A DNA stretch of 64,000 nucleotides from Streptomyces violascens (GTDB taxonomy: Bacteria; Actinomycetota; Actinomycetes; Streptomycetales; Streptomycetaceae), in NCBI RefSeq assembly GCF_014649955.1, contig NZ_BMUA01000001.1, forward strand, positions 496,001 through 560,000. The letters are read 5' to 3'. A program made the translations under genes and the position numbers. Below are positions 1-7,457 of the stretch, one piece after another. How positions within the stretch are numbered: position 1 is the stretch's first letter; the number at the start of each line of letters is the position of its first letter. The notes beneath the pieces were generated by a model, which was not told where the DNA came from, ran no database searches, and worked only from the letters and a program-made list of their open reading frames with translations.

Positions 1-2
1 AC

Positions 3-479
3 CCCCGCACCGCCCTGCGCAAGCTGTTCTACTCCGGCTCCGGTGACGCCCCCACTGCCGGTCGCCCCGACCAGGGCCTGGTGGCCGACCCGGCGCACGG
101 CTGGCTCGCGGACATGACCGATCCCGAGGTGCTGCCGGACTGGCTCACCGAGCAGGACCTGGACGAGCTCACCGAAAGCTACGCCAAGGGCTTCACCGGC
201 GCCCTGAACTGGTACCGCAACCTGGACCGCAACTGGGAACTGACCGCCGCCTGGCACGGCGCGGCCGTCAGTCCGCCCGCGCTGTACATGTACGGCGACC
301 GCGACCTGGTCCCGGCCTTCCCGGGTACGCCCGAACTCATCGCAATGCTCCCCGAGTTGATGCCCAACCTGCGCCGCGAGCCGATCATGCTGCCGGGCTG
401 CGGCCACTGGACCCAGCAAGAGCGACCCGAGGAAGTCAACGCTGCGCTGATCGAGTTCCTGACGGAGCTGCGGAACTGA
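3..479 (+). CDS. Alpha/beta hydrolase, epoxide-hydrolase type (5' truncated by window edge)
   Basis: The reading frame is open from the window edge and ends at the TGA at 477-479, leaving about 158 C-terminal residues. It carries the late part of an alpha/beta hydrolase fold. The segment PALYMYGDRDLV supplies the acid-loop strand seen in epoxide hydrolases and haloalkane dehalogenases. LPGCGHWTQQERPEEV supplies the catalytic histidine and the usual helix after it. The cap-domain sequence WYRNLDRNWE before these is also typical of epoxide-hydrolase-like proteins. The nucleophile elbow lies outside the window, so the exact reaction cannot be read. The fold is clear; the substrate is not. Confidence 0.85.
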   Translation, partial: PRTALRKLFYSGSGDAPTAGRPDQGLVADPAHGWLADMTDPEVLPDWLTEQDLDELTESYAKGFTGALNWYRNLDRNWELTAAWHGAAVSPPALYMYGDRDLVPAFPGTPELIAMLPELMPNLRREPIMLPGCGHWTQQERPEEVNAALIEFLTELRN

Positions 480-595
480 GTCAGTTCGGGCCGGCTTGCG
501 GGGCCGTCGCAGTGGGTCGAACTTCTCGACGTGGGCCGAGCCCACCGGGTGCCGTACCCGAAGCCCGCGTCGGGATCGCCCGCTCGGCGCGATGA

Positions 596-763
596 TCAGC
601 CTTCCCGCATGGGGATAGCCATCAGCGTCACGCCTATGGGCACCGTCCCGGGCGAACGCAGCGGGCGGGCGGCGTCGCGGAGTTCCGCCGCGATGTCGGC
701 GAGCTTGTGACAGGCCCGTTCCGATGCCTGCGGCTCGATCCACAGTTCCGCACCGACCGTCAC
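596..763 (-). CDS. Small hypothetical protein, 55 aa
   Basis: A leftward frame starting with GTG at 763 encodes 55 residues beginning VTVGAELWIEPQASERA and ending TLMAIPMREG. Third codon positions are mostly G or C, as expected for a translated Streptomyces gene, and an in-frame TGA lies a short way upstream, which limits the start. An AAAGG sequence abuts the start codon and is too close to be a good ribosome binding site. This could therefore be a real small gene or the surviving end of a decayed one. I do not recognise the family. It lies between a hydrolase gene and a broken SDR gene. Confidence 0.4.
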   Translation of the reverse strand: MTVGAELWIEPQASERACHKLADIAAELRDAARPLRSPGTVPIGVTLMAIPMREG

Positions 764-861
764 CTTTCGCCGTCCGGACGCCGATGCCCGGTGCGCTCCT
801 CGGGGTCAGCAGAATGCTGCCCGCACGGACGGGCCGTCGAGAAGCGTGGTGACGAGCTGGT

Positions 862-1389
862 GAGGGGGTCCGCGTGGTGGGTGCGGCCCGCACGATCACG
901 GCCGAACTGAAGGAGGCCGGCGCCCACCCGGTCGCGGTCGACCTGAGCACGCCGGAAGGTGCCGAGGAGTTGGGGGCGCAGGCGCTCGCGGAACTCGGCG
1001 GGGTGGACTTCCTGGTCAACAATCTGGGCGGCGGCGACACGTTTACCCTCAACGGGTTCCTCGCGACCGACGACGCCCTGTGGGCGCAGAGCTTCGAGGT
1101 CAACCTGTTCGGCACGGTCCGGGTCACCCGTCGGCTGCTGCCGAGCATCCTGGAGCGCCGCGGTTCGGTGGTGAACATCTCGTCGATGAGCGCCCGTCTG
1201 CCCGGCACGGGCCCGATCGAGTACGGCGTCGCGAAGGCGGGTCTCAACGCGTTCGGCAAGGCGCTGTCCGAGGAGTTCGGCCCCCAGGGTGTACGTGTGA
1301 ACACCGTCTCTCCCGGTCCGACGCGTACCGGTATGTGGGAGGACGCAGACGGCTTCGGTGCCCGCCTCGCAGAGGCGAACGGGGGTCCG
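862..1389 (+). pseudogene. Truncated short-chain dehydrogenase/reductase (SDR)
   Basis: SDR homology begins abruptly at about 862 with the second Rossmann strand (GVRVVGAART). It continues through VDFLVNNLGG, VNLFGTVRVTR, the catalytic block VVNISSMSAR followed by IEYGVAKAG, and VRVNTVSPGPTRTGM. The nucleotide-binding TGxxxGIG segment, about 28 residues, is missing, and an in-frame TGA lies just upstream of the homology. After GARLAEANG near 1389 the SDR C-terminal helices and the usual DGG tail are also absent; the frame continues only as low-information sequence over the next gene. Catalytic Ser, Tyr and Lys are intact, but the cofactor site is gone. I read this as a gene decayed at both ends rather than a functional enzyme. 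Confidence 0.7.
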
Positions 1390-1570
1390 CCTGCCTCGGC
1401 CGGGCGCCCTGACCGGATCGCCCGCGCACACGCCGACCCCCGCGATCACCTGGTCGCGGCGGGAGGCAGTGGGGCAGGCTTGGCGTTGTTGTCCCGTCTC
1501 ACACAGCCAGGACAGGGGTCCCCGGAGCGCCGCGTCCACTCCTCGCCGACGCGGGTGGAAGGCTTGAGGC

Positions 1571-2719
1571 ATGGCCCTTCGAGCATGGTTGGACGCCCGG
1601 ACTTCCTGGCAGCCGGAGCACGCGCCCGTGCTGCTGATGATCCCGCTCGGGCTGATCGTCACCGTGTGCGTAGTGGATGTGTTGTCTCCACCGCACGTCC
1701 ACCTCGGTCCACTGCTCGTGGCAGCGCCCGCCATCACGGTGGCGTTGGCCGGTGCCCGTACGACGGCGGTGATGGGGGCTCTTGCGATTGCGGCCCAGGT
1801 GTTGATCGGCGTGCTCAGGGGAGTCGCAGACACCGCCAACGTCCAGGCTCAGATCGCTGCCCTGGTCGTCGTCTCGGCCGTCTGTGTCGCCGTCTGCGTG
1901 GTGCGGGGCCGACGCGAGCAGCAGCTGCACCAGGTACGGTCGGTGGCCGAGGCGGCCCAAAGAGTGCTGTTGCAGCCGCTGCCCTCACGCGCCGGCCCGC
2001 TGCAGATCGCCGGCTTGTACATCCCCGCCGAGGAGGAAGCCGAGCTGGGCGGAGACCTCTACGCCGCCGCACGCACCTCCCACCACAGCACCCGGCTCCT
2101 CATCGGCGATGTGCGCGGCAGTGGGCTGGGCGCCATCAGCAACACCGCCCTGCTGCTCGGCGCCTTCCGCGCAGCCGCCCATCGGCAGGCCACCTTGCCC
2201 CGCCTCGCCGTCCACCTGGACGCCGCGTTCCGCTGGGACACCAGACAGTGGCGGTCACAGACCGAACAGGACACCGTCGAAGACTTCGCCACCGCCATGC
2301 TGCTCGACATCCCCGACCACGATCCGGTCGTCCACCTCATCAGCTGCGGTCACCCGCCGCCGCTCCTCCTCCGCGGGAATCGGCTCATCCCGCTCGTGGC
2401 CGAGGCGAGCCACCTTCCGATCGGATTCGGCGGGGCTTTCGGCATCGCCGACTACGACGTCCAGACGTTCCCGTTCGAGCCCGGCGACCTGCTGCTCCTC
2501 TACACCGACGGCGTCGTCGAGGCACGCAACACCGACGGACGTTTCTACCCATTTACCGAGCGCGCGCCACAGTGGACCACGGACGACCCCGACGCATTCC
2601 TGAGTCATCTCCAGGCCGACCTGCTGGCCCACGTCCACGCACACCTCGACGACGACGCGGCCGTCGTCGCAATCCGCCGTACGGCGTCTGCCCCTCCGCC
2701 ATCCGCCCCGGCCCGGTGA
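1571..2719 (+). CDS. Membrane-anchored PP2C/SpoIIE-type serine phosphatase
   Basis: The 382-residue product has about four hydrophobic helices in the first 112 residues (roughly 19-38, 46-61, 63-83 and 93-112). These are followed by a basic VRGRR stop-transfer and a cytoplasmic SpoIIE/RsbU-type PP2C domain from about residue 135. GGDLYAAA and GDVRGSGLGA are the metal-binding aspartate motifs, and LISCGHPPPLLLR and LLLYTDGVVEARN are the later PP2C motifs. Such proteins dephosphorylate anti-anti-sigma factors in partner-switching cascades, acting at the membrane. No anti-sigma or anti-anti-sigma gene is adjacent, so the partner is unknown. The ATG at 1571 gives a start directly before the first membrane helix. 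Confidence 0.9.
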   Translation: MALRAWLDARTSWQPEHAPVLLMIPLGLIVTVCVVDVLSPPHVHLGPLLVAAPAITVALAGARTTAVMGALAIAAQVLIGVLRGVADTANVQAQIAALVVVSAVCVAVCVVRGRREQQLHQVRSVAEAAQRVLLQPLPSRAGPLQIAGLYIPAEEEAELGGDLYAAARTSHHSTRLLIGDVRGSGLGAISNTALLLGAFRAAAHRQATLPRLAVHLDAAFRWDTRQWRSQTEQDTVEDFATAMLLDIPDHDPVVHLISCGHPPPLLLRGNRLIPLVAEASHLPIGFGGAFGIADYDVQTFPFEPGDLLLLYTDGVVEARNTDGRFYPFTERAPQWTTDDPDAFLSHLQADLLAHVHAHLDDDAAVVAIRRTASAPPPSAPAR

Positions 2720-2898
2720 ACGAGGGCGCCGTGTGATCGATCCCGCCACAAAGCGCGCCGCGGCGCTCGGCGTGAACCCGGACGGCCGTGCCGCCGGCCC
2801 GCCCCGGTAAGCCAGGACCTGCTCATCACCCCGACCGCGGACCTGGAGAAGCACGCCTCAATGTTCCGGGCGGAGAAGGGCTGAATGGGCGCGTGCCC

Positions 2899-2934
2899 AT
2901 GAGCGGGGCGGCCCGCACGGGCCGCCCCGCTCAT
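2899..2934. terminator. Strong hairpin, probable factor-independent terminator
   Basis: A perfect 16-bp stem, ATGAGCGGGGCGGCCC paired with its reverse complement, encloses a GCAC tetraloop. No T-tract follows on either strand, which is common for Streptomyces terminators. It separates the phosphatase region from the molybdenum hydroxylase operon. Confidence 0.7.
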
Positions 2935-2954
2935 GTCACCGGGCTCGGACCGAT

Positions 2955-3000
2955 GTCGAGATGCCGGGCGGGCCGGGCTGTATGAGGGTGGGTGTGCGGT
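2955..3000 (+). promoter_or_regulatory. 46-nt upstream block shared by the two Pao-like operons
   Basis: This block begins GTCGAGATGCCGGG and ends CTGTATGAGGGTGGGTGTG followed by CGGT. The same 46-nt block lies at 52907-52952 before the second 2Fe-2S gene, with 38 of 46 positions identical by my hand count and no gaps. It sits 40 to 85 nt before the start codon, where a promoter or operator would be expected. Conservation outside the coding sequence suggests shared regulation, or a duplication that carried the promoter along. I cannot assign -35 or -10 elements with confidence. Confidence 0.55.
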
Positions 3001-3039
3001 GAGCCGCCGCCGACCATCCGGATCGAGGAACAGGCAACG

Positions 3040-3657
3040 ATGGACAGCAGCGAGGAATCCCACGCCGGCGCATCAGCGCAGGCGGTCCGGCATGCGCCCT
3101 GGCCCGGCCCAGCGGATTCGCCGGCCGGTGCCACCGAGTCACGGGTTGCCCTGCGGGTGAACGGCTTCAGCCACACCACCGAGGTGGACCACCGCACCAC
3201 ACTGCTTGACCTGCTGCGCGAGCGACTCGCCCTGACCGGGTCGAAGAAGGGCTGCGACCACGGTCAGTGCGGGGCGTGCACGGTCCTGGTGGACGGCCGC
3301 CGGGTCAACAGCTGTCTGCTGCTGGCCGTGGCCCAGGACGGGGCCGAGGTCGTGACCGTGGAGGGGCTCGCCGACCTGGCCGGCGAGGACGGCGACCTCC
3401 ATCCGTTGCAGCGCGCGTTCCTGGACCGCGATGCCTTCCAGTGCGGGTACTGCACGCCCGGCCAGCTGTGTTCGGCCGTCGGCATGCTGGAGGAGGCCAG
3501 GGCGGGTGCGCCCTCCGCGGTCACCGACCCGCAGCAGGGGCTGGGCAGTGCGGTGCGCCTGACCGGCGAGGAGATCCGGGAACGACTGAGCGGCAACCTG
3601 TGCCGGTGCGGCGCCTATCCCCACATCGTCGAGGCAGTGCGGGACGTGATCGCGTGA
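3040..3657 (+). CDS. Molybdenum hydroxylase 2Fe-2S subunit (PaoA/YagT-like)
   Basis: This 205-residue small subunit passes electrons from the molybdenum centre to FAD in a three-subunit xanthine-dehydrogenase-family enzyme. The plant-type ferredoxin domain holds C72, C77, C80 and C92 (GCDHGQCGAC and then SC). The helical second domain holds C135 and C138 (CGYCTPGQ) and C188 and C190 (NLCRCGAY), so both 2Fe-2S sites are complete. The start at 3040 follows GAGGA with ten bases between; a longer frame from 2992 lacks such a site. The stop overlaps the GTG of the FAD subunit. No Tat signal is visible, unlike E. coli PaoA, so a cytoplasmic location is likely. Confidence 0.93.
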   Translation: MDSSEESHAGASAQAVRHAPWPGPADSPAGATESRVALRVNGFSHTTEVDHRTTLLDLLRERLALTGSKKGCDHGQCGACTVLVDGRRVNSCLLLAVAQDGAEVVTVEGLADLAGEDGDLHPLQRAFLDRDAFQCGYCTPGQLCSAVGMLEEARAGAPSAVTDPQQGLGSAVRLTGEEIRERLSGNLCRCGAYPHIVEAVRDVIA

Positions 3658-4640
3658 AGCCGGTGTCGTACGTGCGTGCCCGGAGCGTGGAGGAGGCCAC
3701 CGCCGCCCACGCCGGCCGGGGCGAGGCCCGCTACCTGGGCGGTGGCACCAATCTGGTCGACCTGATGAAGCTCGGGGTGGAGCGTCCCGAGGTCCTGGTC
3801 GACATCACGCGCCTCCCGCTCGACCAGGTGGAGGAGCAGCCGGACGGTGCTCTCCGGCTCGGTGCGACCGTACGCAACAGCGACCTTGCCGCACACCCCT
3901 TGCTGCGGGACCGGTATCCCGTGGTGTCGCAGGCCGTCCTCAGCGGCGCCTCGGGCCAGCTGCGCAACGTGGCCACCACCGGCGGGAACCTGCTTCAGCG
4001 CACCCGCTGCGCCTACTTCCAGGACGTGTCGAAACCCTGCAACAAGCGCGTTCCGGGGAGCGGTTGTGCGGCGCTCGACGGCGTCAACCACGACCACGCC
4101 GTCCTCGGTCATTCGCCGCACTGCGTCGCGACCCACCCCTCCGATCTCGCTGTGGCCCTCGCCGCGGTCGACGCCGTCGTCGAACTGGCCGGCCCCGGGG
4201 GCGGCCGGGCCGTGCCGGTCACGGACTTCCTGCGCCTGCCGGAGGACGTCCCCGAGCGGGACACCGTGATCAGCCACGGCGAACTCATCACCGCCGTGGT
4301 GTTGCCGCCTCTGCCGCCGGGCTCGGTGTCCCGCTACCGCAAGGCGCGGGAACGAGCTTCGTACGCCTTCGCACTCGCATCCGTGGCGGCCGTCCTCCGG
4401 CTGGAGGACGGCGTGGTCAGCCACCTCGGCCTCGCCTTCGGCGGCCTCGCCCATCGCCCCTGGCGCGCCCGGCGTGCCGAGGCCGCCCTTCTGGGCGCGC
4501 GGCCGACACCCGAAGCCGTCGCGCGGGCCCTCGACGCGGAGCTGGCCGAGGCCGTACCGCTGCGGGACAACGCGTACAAGGTGTCGCTCGCCCGCGATCT
4601 CGCCGCGCAGGTGCTCGGCTCGCTGACCGCTACGGCCTGA
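3654..4640 (+). CDS. Molybdenum hydroxylase FAD subunit with extra Fe-S motif (PaoB/YagS-like)
   Basis: This 328-residue subunit starts with a GTG that overlaps the previous stop. ARYLGGGTNLVDLMKLGVE is the PP-loop that binds FAD pyrophosphate, and SGASGQLRNVATTGGNLLQ is the second FAD motif. An insertion follows with TRCAYF, KPCNKR, GSGCAALDG and SPHCVATHPSD. Its cysteines match the additional 4Fe-4S cluster known from the PaoB subunit of PaoABC aldehyde oxidoreductase, which plain xanthine dehydrogenases lack. The enzyme is therefore more likely an aldehyde oxidoreductase of the Pao type than a xanthine dehydrogenase, although the next operon handles purines. The 50 bp to the Mo subunit make this one operon. 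Confidence 0.93.
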   Translation: MKPVSYVRARSVEEATAAHAGRGEARYLGGGTNLVDLMKLGVERPEVLVDITRLPLDQVEEQPDGALRLGATVRNSDLAAHPLLRDRYPVVSQAVLSGASGQLRNVATTGGNLLQRTRCAYFQDVSKPCNKRVPGSGCAALDGVNHDHAVLGHSPHCVATHPSDLAVALAAVDAVVELAGPGGGRAVPVTDFLRLPEDVPERDTVISHGELITAVVLPPLPPGSVSRYRKARERASYAFALASVAAVLRLEDGVVSHLGLAFGGLAHRPWRARRAEAALLGARPTPEAVARALDAELAEAVPLRDNAYKVSLARDLAAQVLGSLTATA

Positions 4641-4690
4641 ACCCCTCCGAGGAGGCATGCCGCCCGGTTCGACCCGCTAGGAGACCCGTC

Positions 4691-6799
4691 ATGGCTTCGC
4701 AAGCGCACAACGCAGTCGGTTCACCCATCGAGCGCCGTGAGGGCGGAGCGAAGGTGAGCGGCGGCGCCCTGTACGCCACGGAGTACACGCCGCCCGGCTG
4801 TGTGTACGCCTGGCTGGTCACGGCCACCGTACCCAAGGGCAGGGTCGCCTCCCTCGACACCGCCGCCGCGCTGAAGGTGCCCGGAGTGCTCGCCGTGCTC
4901 ACCCCGGACTCGGCGCCCCGGCTCGCCGACACGGACGACGCGACCCTCGCCGTGCTCCAGAATTCCGAAGTGCCGCACCACGGATGGCCGGTCGCCCTGG
5001 CGGTCGCCGAGACCCTGGAAGCGGCACGCGCCGCAGCCGGGTCGGTAGGCGTCGCATACGAGACCGAGCCCCACGAATCCGTCCTCACCGAGGACCCGCC
5101 CGGCGCCTACACCCCCGACGAGGTCAACGGCGGCCACCCCACCGAGCGCCGACGGGGCGACCCCGAGGGCCGGTTCGCCGCGGCACCGGTGAAGATCGAC
5201 GCGCGCTACCGTGTGCCGCCCCTGTACAACCACCCCATGGAGCCGCACGGAGCGACCGCGAGCTGGCGGGACGGCCGCCTCACCGTGTACGACACGAGCC
5301 AGGGCGCCGACCCTGTACGCGCCGTCCTGGCCCAGGTGTTCGAGCTGCCCGAGGAACGGGTGACCGTCGTGTGCGAACACGTCGGCGGCGGGTTCGGCTC
5401 CAAGGGCACGCCCCGGCCGCACGTCGTGCTCGCCGCGATGGCGTCCCTGCACGTCCGGCGGCCCGTCAAACTCGCCCTGACCAGGCGGCAGTTGACGGAG
5501 CTCGTCGGCCACCGCGCACCGACCGACCACCGCCTGCGGCTCGGCGCCGAGCCGGACGGCACACTCACCTCGCTGATCCACGAGGTGACCACGCACACCT
5601 CCCGGATCAAGGAGTTCGTCGAGCAGGCTGCGGTGCCCGGGCGCGTGATGTACGCCGGCGCGAACAGCCTCACCGCCCACCGGGTGGCCGCGCTGGACGT
5701 GCCCACCCCGTCCTGGATGCGGGCGCCCGGGGAGGCGCCGGGCATGTACGCCCTGGAGTCCGCCGTCGACGAACTCGCCTGCGCGCTCGCCATGGACCCC
5801 ATCGAGCTGCGGACGCGCAACGAGCCGGACGAAGAGCCCGACAGCGGCCGTCCGTTCAGCAGCCGGCACCTCGTCGAGTGCCTGCGCGAGGGCGCGAAGC
5901 GCTTCGGCTGGGCCGAACGTGACCACCGTGCGGGGGTCCGGCGTTCGGGGGCGTGGCTGACCGGGACCGGCGTGGCCGCCGCCACCTACCCGGTGCTGGT
6001 CTCGCCCAGCCGCGCTACCGTCACCGCCCACCCCGACGGGCTCCACGTGGTGCGGATCAACGCCACCGACATCGGCACCGGCGCCCGGACCGTCCTTGCG
6101 CAGATCGCGGCCGAGGCGCTCGGCGTCGGCGCCGAGGCGGTCCGTACGGAGATCGGCACCACGGGACTTCCCAAGGCCCCGCTCGCGGGAGGCTCGTCCG
6201 GCACCGCGTCCTGGGGCTGGGCCGTGCACGAGGCATGCCGCTCCCTGGCCCGCCGACTCCACGAGCGCTCCGGCCCCTTGCCCCCCGAGGGGCTGACGGC
6301 CTCCGCGGACACCAGGGGCACGGCGGACGCGGAGTCCCCGTACGCGCGCCACGCCTTCGGTGCCCACTTCGCCGAGGTGGGCGTGGACACGGACACGGGC
6401 GAGGTACGCGTGCGCCGCCTGCTCGGCGTGTACGCGGCGGGGCGCATCCTCAATCCGCGGACCGCCGGGTCGCAGTTCATCGGCGGCATGGTGATGGGGC
6501 TCGGCATGGCGCTCACCGAGGGCGGCCGCGTGGACCCGGCGTCGGGCGCCTTCCTCGGCAGCGACCTCGCGGGCTACCACGTCCCGGCGCACGCCGACGT
6601 GCCCGAGGTGGAGGCGCACTGGATCGACGAGGAGGACGCCCACCTCAACCCGATGGGAAGCAAGGGCATCGGGGAGATCGGCATCGTCGGAACGGCCGCC
6701 GCGATCGGCAACGCGGTGCACCACGCGACCGGCATCCGCTTCAGGGAACTCCCGCTCACGCCGGACCAGGTGCACGCCGCCGGGCGAGGACTGGTCTAG
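4691..6799 (+). CDS. Molybdenum-cofactor-binding catalytic subunit (PaoC/YagR-like)
   Basis: This 702-residue subunit binds the molybdopterin cofactor and hydroxylates the substrate. It begins with the small hammerhead domain (GGAKVSGGALYATEYTPPG) and continues with the large MoCo-binding domain. The motif GGGFGSKGTPRPH contacts the cofactor, WMRAPGEAPGMYALESAVDE is the substrate-side block, and LAGGSSGTAS follows. Near the C-terminus GSKGIGEIGIVGTAAAIGNA carries the conserved catalytic glutamate. The length suits PaoC-type subunits. The ATG at 4691 follows AGGAG at 4679-4683. It is the last gene of the operon begun at 3040, and no Mo-cofactor chaperone gene follows it here. Confidence 0.93.
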   Translation: MASQAHNAVGSPIERREGGAKVSGGALYATEYTPPGCVYAWLVTATVPKGRVASLDTAAALKVPGVLAVLTPDSAPRLADTDDATLAVLQNSEVPHHGWPVALAVAETLEAARAAAGSVGVAYETEPHESVLTEDPPGAYTPDEVNGGHPTERRRGDPEGRFAAAPVKIDARYRVPPLYNHPMEPHGATASWRDGRLTVYDTSQGADPVRAVLAQVFELPEERVTVVCEHVGGGFGSKGTPRPHVVLAAMASLHVRRPVKLALTRRQLTELVGHRAPTDHRLRLGAEPDGTLTSLIHEVTTHTSRIKEFVEQAAVPGRVMYAGANSLTAHRVAALDVPTPSWMRAPGEAPGMYALESAVDELACALAMDPIELRTRNEPDEEPDSGRPFSSRHLVECLREGAKRFGWAERDHRAGVRRSGAWLTGTGVAAATYPVLVSPSRATVTAHPDGLHVVRINATDIGTGARTVLAQIAAEALGVGAEAVRTEIGTTGLPKAPLAGGSSGTASWGWAVHEACRSLARRLHERSGPLPPEGLTASADTRGTADAESPYARHAFGAHFAEVGVDTDTGEVRVRRLLGVYAAGRILNPRTAGSQFIGGMVMGLGMALTEGGRVDPASGAFLGSDLAGYHVPAHADVPEVEAHWIDEEDAHLNPMGSKGIGEIGIVGTAAAIGNAVHHATGIRFRELPLTPDQVHAAGRGLV

Positions 6800-7334
6800 C
6801 GCGCCCGCGCATGCCGGACGAGCCCCGGTCACCATGATGGGAGCGACGGCCGACCACATCGTCGAGACCACCACCTCACCCGGTCTCTGCCCCGGCCTTC
6901 CGCCGGCCGTGCAGGCCCGCTACCGGCGCTCGCTCGGGGACGGCCACGGCGGGACCGCTCGCTCCCGACCACCGCCGGGCGGCCGAAGGCAGCCGCTCCC
7001 CGGGGAGGAGCCGACGACCTCCCCGACCTTGCCGGACTGATCACCATGAAGGGTTTTCCCTGCGACTGGGCCCCCTGGGCCATGGCTCTCGCCGTCCCCC
7101 TTGACCGCTGGTGATGCTGCTGCACCGTGCGGAGCCGATAGCGGCTCGGATGGGTGTTCGGCGTGGGGTGTGGTCGTGAGGTCGCGGCGGGCGGGGGCGG
7201 TGGGCGGCGGCCATGGCGGTCCTTGAGGCCCGGCCATGACCTCCCTCGCCCCCGCCGACACCGTCACCGCACAAGCGGCGCCGGTGCGCGCCGAGAACTG
7301 GTCCCCCTCCCCCAACCTCCGCCGACATCCACCC
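6800..7334. other. Intergenic region without recognisable gene
   Basis: Several short frames exist in both directions, but none shows a recognisable domain, a convincing ribosome binding site or a consistent bias to G/C third positions. A small inverted repeat, GAGCCG-ATAG-CGGCTC, near 7133-7148 could be a weak terminator. The promoter and operator of the permease operon follow at 7335-7386. Confidence 0.5.
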
Positions 7335-7364
7335 TTGACGCCGCTTCTTCGGGCTCCCCATACT
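7335..7364 (+). promoter_or_regulatory. Predicted promoter of the purine-permease operon
   Basis: TTGACG at 7335-7340 and CATACT at 7359-7364 are separated by 18 bases and resemble -35 and -10 hexamers of the principal sigma factor. The spacing and the perfect palindrome that follows at once support the assignment. The permease start codon lies about 90 nt downstream. Confidence 0.6.
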
Positions 7365-7366
7365 GG

Positions 7367-7386
7367 CGGCCAAATCGATTTGGCCG
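7367..7386. promoter_or_regulatory. Perfect 20-bp palindromic operator, candidate LacI-family site
   Basis: CGGCCAAATCGATTTGGCCG is an exact palindrome centred on CG. A central CG step is characteristic of LacI-family operators. It begins three bases after the predicted -10 box, so a bound repressor would cover the transcription start. The LacI-family gene at 11105-12148 is the obvious candidate regulator, because it sits at the other end of the same gene group. I see no second copy of this palindrome in the window. Confidence 0.7.
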
Positions 7387-7457
7387 ATCGCATGTGGCTC
7401 CCGTCCGGGCCGGTCCACGGCTGAATTCCGCGCTCGCGACCCGAACGGAGCTCGCAC

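Larger units (their letters stand above)
2720..3039. other. Intergenic region with gene debris, hairpin and conserved leader
   Basis: No intact gene is seen. A short open stretch ending with TGA at about 2884 reads DLLITPTADLEKHASMFRAEKG in two overlapping halves and looks like the last residues of a lost gene. It is followed by the hairpin at 2899-2934 and by a 46-nt block at 2955-3000 that recurs before the second Pao-like operon. The ribosome binding site GAGGA at 3025-3029 belongs to the gene starting at 3040. Confidence 0.5.

Noticed and set aside
1390..2736. Continuation of the broken SDR frame to a 620-residue protein
   Set aside because: After 1389 the translation loses all SDR features and becomes Arg/Pro-rich, and it overlaps the well-supported phosphatase gene in another frame.
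4721..6874. 717-residue minus-strand frame opposite the Mo-subunit gene
   Set aside because: It is the usual antisense open frame produced by high-GC coding sequence. The plus strand has a complete, recognisable molybdenum subunit with a ribosome binding site.
6834..7424. Small plus-strand frames before the purine permease
   Set aside because: Both lack a good ribosome binding site and any recognisable sequence, and the second overlaps the predicted promoter and operator.
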